NCBI GenBank assembly: GCA_009908535.1
Contig: JAAAOD010000083.1
Span: 1-9,953 of the forward strand
DNA: 9,953 nt
Origin: Verrucomicrobiota bacterium
GTDB taxonomy: Bacteria > Verrucomicrobiota > Verrucomicrobiia > Opitutales > Oceanipulchritudinaceae
Direction: 5' to 3'
This document shows positions 1-4,793 of this stretch, in pieces. Positions within the stretch are counted from its first letter, which is position 1. Each line of letters starts with the position of its first letter. A model generated the notes under the pieces. That model worked only from the letters and a program-made list of their open reading frames with translations, did not search any database and was not told the DNA's origin. Made by a program: the position numbers and the translations under genes.

Positions 1-12
1 ATGATGAACTAC

Positions 13-82
13 TCTCACGGCGGCACAGCGACCACGGCGTCACAATTAAACTTTGCGCAGTAATCGCCGTGTCGCCGTGAGA
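13..82. repeat. Imperfect 18-bp inverted repeat
   Basis: The arms are 13-30 and 65-82 and match at 16 of 18 positions, separated by a 34-bp spacer. Each arm is itself built from repeats of a CACGGCG/CGCCGTG unit. The spacer is comparatively AT-rich (about 40-60). The structure could be a hairpin in RNA or a small intergenic repetitive element. No T-run follows closely enough to call it a terminator on the plus strand, although an A-run follows the right arm (82-87). Function is unknown. Confidence 0.6.
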
Positions 83-119
83 AAAAATCGTACTTAGGCA
101 AAACTATTTTGAATTGGTA

Positions 120-136
120 TTACGACTTCGGCTACT
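120..136 (+). repeat. 17-bp direct repeat, copy 1
   Basis: The 17 bases TTACGACTTCGGCTACT occur here and again, identical, at 506-522. An exact 17-bp match 386 bp apart inside a gene-free stretch points to a dispersed intergenic repeat unit. Its function is unknown. Confidence 0.6.
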
Positions 137-180
137 GAAGGGCGCATCCCGATGAGCGAGGCCTTCAGGCCTTGTTGCGC

Positions 181-582
181 CTCTGCGCCGTTTCCCCGCA
201 GAGCCACGCGCGTTAGCCCTCGTGCCCGGAGGGTGGGCCGGTCCGGAGGACCGGCGGGGGAGCCCGGGGTGAAGGGGATAAAATAAAGAAAAGGCGGGCC
301 GGAGGTCCGCCGGAAGGAACTCCTCGGAAACCGACCCTCCTTCAGGCCCTTCGGGCCGTGAAAGGTTTTTTTGGTCTCTGTACCCCGACCGGCGCCCCTC
401 CTTTGTCGGGGCTTGGTCGGGGCTATCCTCCTTCCGGGCCTCCGGCCCGCTTGCTACCGCCGTAGCGAACGAGCGACAGCCGTTCGGACCAACCCGGCCA
501 AAGTCTTACGACTTCGGCTACTTCCAAAGTCTCGCGACTGCCGCTGTCCGTCGCGGGCGTTGTGCCCGGCTGAAGGCCGGGC
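181..582. repeat. Cluster of GC-rich REP-like palindromes
   Basis: At least six short stem-loops lie here. They are 181-203 (7-bp stem), 237-255 (8-bp perfect stem, loop GGA), 293-311 (8-bp stem with one G-T pair, loop GGA), 345-357 (5-bp stem, loop TTC), 435-449 (6-bp stem, loop TCC) and 564-582 (7-bp perfect stem, loop TGAAG). The heptamer CCGGAGG, or its complement CCTCCGG, forms the tip of three of them and also occurs at 226-232. This recurrence suggests related copies of one palindromic unit, like REP elements, rather than chance. No transposase is nearby. Confidence 0.5.
498..539 (+). repeat. 17-bp direct repeat copy 2 within a 26-bp imperfect tandem
   Basis: Bases 506-522 repeat 120-136 exactly. 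In addition, the 16-mer at 498-513 (CCAAAGTCTTACGACT) recurs with two changes at 524-539, giving a tandem with a 26-bp period. These units fall between the hairpins of the same intergenic stretch and probably belong to the same repeat family. Confidence 0.5.
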
Positions 583-649
583 TGGTATGGCCTCGGGCCT
601 TCGACCCGTTCCTGCAGGCTCTCGGCCCGCAGCGGCGGGATTCGCGGAC

Positions 650-925
650 CCCGAGCAGGGAGGCCGTCGCCGCGAGATCGATGTTCTCAAGCCCCTGCGC
701 GATCATGCGCACCCCGTCCGCCGTGCCGTCCCATGCGGTTTCCGTATTCGTGGGGAAGTCGCCGGTGAAGTCGGTCACATTCCCGTTCGCTCCGTCGTTG
801 ACATTCGGTCCGCCGCCAAGATCGCCACTCCATGCGTCGGTAGGAATCAAAGCCGGTGGTGTCGGGGAAATGTCCAGGCAAGCCGCTCGTGTTGTATTCG
901 CCGGCTTCGGCGTTCCCGGGTGGAT
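650..925 (-). pseudogene. Decayed fragment of a probable exported protein
   Basis: Read on the minus strand, two frames give protein-like text rich in Gly, Asn, Asp and Thr, typical of exported proteins of this group. From about 925 to 840 the frame gives a segment ending HFPDTTGFDSY. From 838 to about 650 the next frame gives DAWSGDLGGGPNVNDG and on to ENIDLAATASLLG. One extra C at 839-840 would account for the switch, as the joined reading SYDAWSGDL is smooth. There is no plausible start, no signal peptide and no recognised domain. After about 650 the reading turns into Arg/Pro-rich nonsense. I cannot name the parent family. A fragment of another PEP-CTERM-type protein is possible but unproven. 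Confidence 0.4.
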
Positions 926-929
926 ATGG

Positions 930-960
930 AAAAACCCAGCTCGCAGGGCGGGCTGGGTTT
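930..960 (-). terminator. Rho-independent terminator-like hairpin
   Basis: The arms 932-940 and 952-960 (AAACCCAGC/GCTGGGTTT) pair perfectly over 9 bp around an 11-base loop. Read on the minus strand, the stem ends in a run of five T, followed by CC. It lies about 65 bases after the stop of the PEP-CTERM gene, in the right orientation to end that transcript. On the plus strand no T-run follows. Confidence 0.6.
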
Positions 961-967
961 GCAAAAA

Positions 968-1033
968 GGGGGGCTCCGGGACAACACTGATCGAGTCGAC
1001 CCCCACAATGTCGTCGGTAAATTTATCGACGCC
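968..1033 (-). pseudogene. Orphan C-terminal PEP-CTERM-like tail
   Basis: In a frame shifted relative to the neighbouring PEP-CTERM gene, the minus strand reads GVDKFTDDIVGVDSISVVPEPP. The end of this closely parallels the pre-motif of the intact neighbour (GIDNVSVVPEP). A Val-Pro-Glu-Pro signature is present, but the hydrophobic segment and terminal arginines that should follow are missing. It overlaps the last codons of the intact gene and lies just before the terminator hairpin. The simplest reading is a remnant of a second, deleted PEP-CTERM gene. Chance resemblance in so short a stretch cannot be excluded. Confidence 0.4.
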
Positions 1034-1754
1034 GACGAATGAAGACCATTCCCAGTCCGACCAGGCCGATCAACGCTCCGGCAAGGCCCGGCTCAGGGAC
1101 CACGCTAACGTTGTCGATCCCGGCCAATTCTGAACCACTGAAACCTGATTGGAAGGTATCCGCGTAAAACCGGATCGCATAGTAATCATAGCTCGTGCTG
1201 TCGGAGATGGTTCCGGTGGTCAAAGTCGTCCATGCGGTGGCGGACTGCACTTGAGTGGTGAATGTTTCATCAAGGAGCTTCGTCCAGTCGGCACCACCGG
1301 TGCCAGGCTCCGGTGTTCCCTCATGCGTTGCACGAAAACGAGTGCCGAAAGATGCGGTGCTGTCGGTACCGTAGACCTCGATTCGAAGATCATTATCCGC
1401 AAAATTGGGCGTCGCAGCCTCGGAGGGATCGTTCTCGAGGTAAAAATCGAATTCGACAAAATTGTTCTCCAGCGAGGAGCCGCCAGTGAAGATTTGAGCG
1501 ACGCCAACCTCGTTACCCAGAGTAGGATTCGACATTTCGAAGTAGCCGTCCGGGTTTCCGCCGGTGGTCTCCATCGATCCCCGACCGGCCGTCTGGTTCC
1601 AGCCATTGTCGTTGTTGACACTGACTTCCATGTTGAAGTCGGTCGTCGAAGAATTGTCTTCGAAGTCGCCATCGACAACGATTTGGCCGAAGGACAAGGA
1701 GGTTGTCGCCAGTAGGGCGGGGATGAGTAGCTTGTTCGTGCGCATATTTTTCAT
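1023..1754 (-). CDS. PEP-CTERM sorting domain-containing secreted protein
   Basis: A 243-residue exported protein of unknown substrate. It starts with a signal peptide (basic residues to Lys8, hydrophobic core at residues 9-22, likely cleavage near Gly23-Gln24). A Thr/Ser/Asn/Asp-rich body follows, probably a beta-sandwich, beginning VDGDFED as in many carbohydrate-binding-like folds (inference). It ends with a PEP-CTERM tag at residues 219-243: VPEP, a hydrophobic helix and four arginines. Such tags are recognised by exosortase/EpsH systems that process and anchor proteins at the cell surface. I chose the ATG at 1754 because it sits directly before the signal peptide. The frame also opens at a TTG at 1817, which would bury the signal. 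ATG 1745 is an alternative. No clear Shine-Dalgarno is seen. The gene is divergent from the LacI-type gene and may be its target. Its role could be adhesion, biofilm or glycan binding. Confidence 0.85.
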   Translation of the reverse strand: MKNMRTNKLLIPALLATTSLSFGQIVVDGDFEDNSSTTDFNMEVSVNNDNGWNQTAGRGSMETTGGNPDGYFEMSNPTLGNEVGVAQIFTGGSSLENNFVEFDFYLENDPSEAATPNFADNDLRIEVYGTDSTASFGTRFRATHEGTPEPGTGGADWTKLLDETFTTQVQSATAWTTLTTGTISDSTSYDYYAIRFYADTFQSGFSGSELAGIDNVSVVPEPGLAGALIGLVGLGMVFIRRRR

Positions 1755-1827
1755 GGGTTTGGTGGTGATGAGATTGAAGTTGGAGGTAAGAATTCGATCC
1801 TGAACCTCCGAAGTCAAAGGCTTGCTT

Positions 1828-1867
1828 CCTGAACCGCTTCAGGTCTCAATCTGAAACCGAACCGCTT
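1828..1867. promoter_or_regulatory. Paired LacI-type operator-like sites
   Basis: Two sites match the LacI-family core AANCGNTT: AACCGCTT at 1832-1839 and the identical AACCGCTT at 1860-1867. The first lies in a near-perfect palindrome, CCTGAACCGCTTCAGG (1828-1843), with one mismatched pair flanking the central CG. The second lacks palindromic flanks and ends at the base before the LacI-type start codon. The nonamer GAACCGCTT is repeated exactly, 28 bp apart. The position between the two divergent genes suggests autorepression of the regulator and control of the PEP-CTERM gene. This is inference from sequence pattern only. Confidence 0.55.
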
Positions 1868-2890
1868 ATGAGCGCCGTCAAATTGTCAGAGGTAGCGAAG
1901 GCCGCCGGGGTATCGGTCGGCACCGCGTCGCAGGCGTTGCGAGGCGTGGGCGACGTCTCGGCCAAAACGACTGCTCATGTCCGCAGGGTGGCGGAGCGGC
2001 TGGGCTATCAGCCAAACGCGGCGGGGGCGCTTCTGGCGGCGGGCCGGCACCGCGGCGGAGGCCCGCAACGGCCGGTCCTCGCCATGGTCAGCCGGGACGC
2101 GGCAGCCGGCGGGTTCGTGGAGGCCTGCGAGGCGATCGGCTACATGGGCAAGGTCATTGATCCGGGACGAGGCGAACACCTGCCGGCCACCCTCCGGCGG
2201 CTCTGGCATGAAGGGGTGGAAGGCCTCTTGATCGCCAACACCATGGGGATTTCCGGAAACGAATGGGATACACCGGAACTGAAACGCTTCGCGCTCGTAA
2301 AATTGGGCCGCATCCTCCCGGGACTCCCCATGAACACCGTCCGGATGAGCGCCGCCGCCGCCGCCCGGATGACCCTCGAGAAGGCCCTGGAACGGGGCTA
2401 CCGGCGCATTATGGTGCAGTATTTCGAATCCCAGTCCGAAACGGATGACATCATTCGATCGGGCATCACCCTGCACTACCGGGAACACCATCTCCCCGCG
2501 GGTACGCATTTGGAAATCTCCCGCTTTACCGAGCAGGTCCGTCCCGTGCTCGACGAGGCGACGGCCGCGGCGTTCATGAAGGAGGTGAAACGCATCCGCC
2601 CGGACGCCGTGCTGGGTTTCCCGATCCACCCCTATTTCTTTTTGAAAGAGCGGGGCTTCCGCATTCCGGAAGAGATTGCTTTCGCCGGCACGACAATCTC
2701 GTCCGCACATGATTCAGGTCGAACCAGCGGATGCCTCGACCGCGTGGAGGCCCAGCTCCGGCGCGCGGTCCTCAGACTTCACCACGCATTGCTGACGAAC
2801 GAGCGCGGTTTGGCTGCGGAGCCGGATGAACTGGTCATGTCGCCCGCATGGCATGAGGGCTCGACCTTGCCGGATCGAAAGCGCCCTTGA
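1868..2890 (+). CDS. LacI-family transcriptional regulator
   Basis: A 340-residue DNA-binding regulator, the usual length for the family. Residues 5-26 (LSEVAKAAGVSVGTASQALRG) form the LacI helix-turn-helix. The hinge helix follows at about 50-60. Residues 67-335 fit the periplasmic-binding-protein-like effector domain, with a typical ending near IPEEIAFAGT (residues 267-276). The domain is more diverged than in the well-known sugar repressors, so the ligand cannot be read off, though sugars are usual for the family. The ATG at 1868 places the helix-turn-helix at the expected distance from the N-terminus. There is no clear Shine-Dalgarno, and an operator-like site occupies the bases just before the start. 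It is divergent from the PEP-CTERM gene and convergent with the DeoR-type gene. Confidence 0.9.
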   Translation: MSAVKLSEVAKAAGVSVGTASQALRGVGDVSAKTTAHVRRVAERLGYQPNAAGALLAAGRHRGGGPQRPVLAMVSRDAAAGGFVEACEAIGYMGKVIDPGRGEHLPATLRRLWHEGVEGLLIANTMGISGNEWDTPELKRFALVKLGRILPGLPMNTVRMSAAAAARMTLEKALERGYRRIMVQYFESQSETDDIIRSGITLHYREHHLPAGTHLEISRFTEQVRPVLDEATAAAFMKEVKRIRPDAVLGFPIHPYFFLKERGFRIPEEIAFAGTTISSAHDSGRTSGCLDRVEAQLRRAVLRLHHALLTNERGLAAEPDELVMSPAWHEGSTLPDRKRP

Positions 2891-2934
2891 GCAACGGGCT
2901 GAAGTCAAGTCAGGCAACGCGGCGATCCGGATTG

Positions 2935-2956
2935 CGAGGGGATCACCGGCCCCTCG
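2935..2956. terminator. Hairpin between convergent genes, possible terminator
   Basis: A perfect 7-bp stem (CGAGGGG at 2935-2941 with CCCCTCG at 2950-2956) encloses an 8-base loop in the 72-bp gap between the converging LacI-type and DeoR-type genes. There is no T-run on either side, so if it ends transcription it is not a classic intrinsic terminator. Confidence 0.35.
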
Positions 2957-2962
2957 GCATGA

Positions 2963-3730
2963 TCACACGTGGTTCGTTTTCACTCCCTGCTTGCGCAGCG
3001 TCCGGAACAGGGAGTCGTCGGGTGACGCCGTGGTGATCAGCCGATGAATCCGGCGCCACGGCAAGGTCTGCATCAGCGAAACCACCCCGACCTTCGAGGC
3101 GTCGGCCAGCAGGAGGATCGTTTCCGCCCGGGCCACCATGGCCTGCTTGACTTCGATTTCCTGTGGATTCGGATCCGTGACCCCGGCTACCGCATCCAGG
3201 CCGGTCGCACTCATGAACAGCTTCGGGGCATGACGCCGCCCGAAGAAGCTCATCGCTTCCCGCCCGACAAGGGTGCCCGACTCCGGACGCAGCAATCCGC
3301 CGCTCAGATACACGGTGGGGCGGGCTTTGTTGTGCTGCATCGCCGAGGCAACCATCAGGCTGTGGGTGAGGATGGTCAGCTTTTCCGGAAGCGTCTGCTC
3401 GGCCAGCGCCGCAACCGTGGTGCCTCCGTCGAGCATGAGAATATCTCCCGGTTCCATAAGATGGGCGACCGCAAAAGCCGCGATCCTGCGCTTGTGCGGA
3501 CGGGCCCGCACTTCTTTTTCCGAAAAGGCGGCTTCCCCTTCCCCACGCAGGCTCATCGCCCCGCCCCGCATGCGTTTCAACAGACCTTGCTCCTCCAGCA
3601 GCCGAAGGTCCCGCCAGACGGTCATCGCCGTGACCCCCAGCGCGCGCTCGAGATCACGCGAATGCACGACCCCGTCCGCCTCAAGGTATTCGAGGATGCG
3701 GCGATGTCGGTCGGCTGGGAAAAGCGGCAT
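2963..3730 (-). CDS. DeoR/GlpR-family transcriptional regulator
   Basis: A 255-residue repressor of sugar metabolism. Residues 6-60 are the DeoR winged helix-turn-helix (RHRRILEYLEADG..., with VTAMTVWRDLRLLEEQGLLKRMRGGA at about 33-58). Residues 75-235 form the DeoR sensor domain, which resembles the ribose-5-phosphate isomerase fold and binds phosphorylated sugars. Hallmarks are DGGTT (101-105), the SGG of YLSGGLLRPES, EIEVKQAM (191-198) and LADASKVG (208-215). The ATG at 3730 gives the expected short N-terminus. The gene is divergent from the isomerase/kinase/sulfatase operon, with 77 bp between the starts. By family precedent it probably represses that operon and responds to a hexose phosphate made by it. 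That link is inferred from position. Confidence 0.92.
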   Translation of the reverse strand: MPLFPADRHRRILEYLEADGVVHSRDLERALGVTAMTVWRDLRLLEEQGLLKRMRGGAMSLRGEGEAAFSEKEVRARPHKRRIAAFAVAHLMEPGDILMLDGGTTVAALAEQTLPEKLTILTHSLMVASAMQHNKARPTVYLSGGLLRPESGTLVGREAMSFFGRRHAPKLFMSATGLDAVAGVTDPNPQEIEVKQAMVARAETILLLADASKVGVVSLMQTLPWRRIHRLITTASPDDSLFRTLRKQGVKTNHV

Positions 3731-3734
3731 GGGA

Positions 3735-3775
3735 TGTTATAAAAAGTAAGTTGTGTTATTTTTGTTAAAATACTG
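3735..3775. promoter_or_regulatory. AT-rich divergent promoter/operator with TGTTA repeats
   Basis: The spacer between the DeoR-type gene and the operon holds a sharply AT-rich island in GC-rich surroundings. It contains three same-orientation TGTTA(A/T) units at 3735-3740, 3754-3759 and 3763-3768. A -10-like TAAAAT lies at 3766-3771 on the plus strand, about 40 bases before the first operon gene, without an obvious -35 partner. DeoR-type repressors often bind short repeated AT-rich sites, so this is the best candidate operator for the divergent regulator. Exact promoter elements are not resolved. Confidence 0.5.
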
Positions 3776-3807
3776 GACGATCAGCAGCGGCAAGCGAATA
3801 TCCGGGC

Positions 3808-4383
3808 ATGCTTGAATTTTTCAAAACCCTGGGCCACGCCTATGCCGCCGACTCGGCAGCGATGGACGGGGGGGCGATCGTCGAGCGCCGCCTGAGCGAC
3901 CTGCGCGGATTCTTCGCCGACGCGGAGGCGTTCGAGACAGCCCTTGCCCGTGAAGACAGCCTGCTTTACCGCGTGACCGCGATCGAACCGGCCGACGGCG
4001 ACGGAGACCTGCACTATGGCCTCGGCATTCTCTTTCCCGGCAAGGTCGGGGACGAATACTACCTGACCAAAGGTCACCTCCACAGCACACGGGAAGCCGC
4101 CGAGGTTTACCTCGGCCTGCGCGGCGAGGGCTGCCTGCTGCTCGAAGACGAACAGACCGGCGAATCCCGTCTCGAGCCCCTCGGCACGGGGAGAATCGTT
4201 TACGTGCCCGGCCACACCGCACACCGCACGATGAATACCGGCACCGAACCGCTTACCTACATCGGGGTCTACCCCGCCAACGCCGGGCACGATTACGGCG
4301 CCATCGCCGAACGCAACTTCCGCAAAGTCCTCGTCGAGGAAAACGGCCGGCCCGTCCTTAAAGACCGAGAAGCCGGAAGCTGA
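3808..4383 (+). CDS. Cupin-type glucose-6-phosphate isomerase
   Basis: A 191-residue cytoplasmic enzyme that interconverts glucose-6-phosphate and fructose-6-phosphate. It belongs to the cupin phosphoglucose isomerases (archaeal-type PGI), which are about 190 residues long and unrelated to the classical large PGI. The diagnostic run is GILFPGKVGDEYYLTKGH (residues 73-90), continuing to HSTREAAEVY. The expected metal ligands are His90, His92, Glu99 and His139; the last lies in VPGHTAHRTMNTG (133-145). The ATG at 3808 begins the operon and gives a family-like N-terminus. No clear Shine-Dalgarno is visible. The next start is 33 bases beyond the stop. It likely feeds glucose-6-phosphate made by the downstream ROK kinase into glycolysis. 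Confidence 0.93.
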   Translation: MLEFFKTLGHAYAADSAAMDGGAIVERRLSDLRGFFADAEAFETALAREDSLLYRVTAIEPADGDGDLHYGLGILFPGKVGDEYYLTKGHLHSTREAAEVYLGLRGEGCLLLEDEQTGESRLEPLGTGRIVYVPGHTAHRTMNTGTEPLTYIGVYPANAGHDYGAIAERNFRKVLVEENGRPVLKDREAGS

Positions 4384-4407
4384 ACGACTGGAAACTGCAA
4401 ACGAAAA

Positions 4408-4412
4408 AGAGG
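4408..4412 (+). promoter_or_regulatory. Shine-Dalgarno site for the start at 4417
   Basis: AGAGG lies four bases before the ATG at 4417, within the purine-rich run AAAAAGAGGAA. It is one of the few clear ribosome sites in the window. It supports 4417 as the original start of the frameshifted cupin gene, since the internal ATG at 4530 has no comparable site. Confidence 0.55.
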
Positions 4413-4416
4413 AACC

Positions 4417-4793
4417 ATGACCTACGCAACCAAACCCATCCCCGCCGAAAAGCCCGAACCGGACCACGTCGTCCGGCCTGGGGTCAATTCAGGCAATACG
4501 CCTTCAATGAGGACTGCACGGTCAGCCTGATGGAGGTCCAACCGGGCATGCGCCTCTCCCTGCAAAGCCACACCGGACGGGCCGAGCTCTGGATCGTCAT
4601 GGATGCCGGAGCCCAGGTGCAGGTTGGCGAGGAGATCCGCGACTGCGCCCCCATGGAGGAGATCTGGATCACGGCGAACGAAAAGCACCGCCTCAGCTGC
4701 GTCGGCGACAAGCCCTGCCGCGTCCTCGAAGTCGCTTTCGGCAACTGGCAGCAGGCCGATATTCAGCGCTACGAAGACGATTTTGCCCGATGA
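4417..4793 (+). CDS. Mannose-6-phosphate isomerase-type cupin, apparent frameshift
   Basis: A small cupin like the C-terminal domain of type II mannose-6-phosphate isomerase/GDP-mannose pyrophosphorylase. The ATG at 4417 follows a good ribosome site and reads MTYATKPIPAEKPEPDHVVR, then goes out of frame and stops at a TGA shortly before 4530. In the other frame, from 4479, the text is WGQFRQYAFNEDCTVSLMEV, then RLSLQSHTGRAELWIVMDAG and EEIWITANEKHRLSC. Family members carry RPWG followed by LSLQSH.HRAE at this spot, so Arg (4474-4476), a broken Pro codon (4477-4478) and Trp (4479-4481) show one missing base. If intact, the protein would be about 125 residues. ATG 4530 gives only an 87-residue restart. 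The stop overlaps the next start (ATGA at 4790). It could be a recent pseudogene, a sequencing error, or still functional through the restart. His in LQSH, Glu in RAE and a later His are likely metal ligands. Confidence 0.75.

Larger units (their letters stand above)
1..649. other. Gene-free repeat-rich intergenic stretch
   Basis: I see no believable gene here. Long open frames exist on both strands (for example plus 371-1042), but their translations are rich in Arg, Pro and Ala, resemble no family, and arise from the high GC content. The stretch holds an imperfect inverted repeat at 13-82, several GC-rich hairpins between 181 and 582, and short direct repeats. It may be the gap between the decayed genes near 650-1033 and a gene left of the window. 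An AT-rich run at 271-293 interrupts the GC-rich palindromes but shows no convincing promoter. Confidence 0.7.

Noticed and set aside
371..1042. Long plus-strand open frame
   Set aside because: Its translation is Arg/Pro/Ser-rich low-information text over hairpin-rich DNA and over the antisense of better minus-strand coding fragments. It shows no motif and no ribosome site.
1755..1817. TTG at 1817 as start of the PEP-CTERM protein, and the same TTGACT as a -35 box
   Set aside because: The longer N-terminus would put 21 polar residues before the signal peptide. As a promoter, TTGACT lacks a convincing -10 at 16-18 bp.
4474..4484. Programmed -1 ribosomal frameshifting to join the two halves of the cupin
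   Set aside because: The local bases CGGCCTGGGGT contain no X XXY YYZ slippery heptamer, and I see no obvious downstream pseudoknot. A missing base is the simpler reading.
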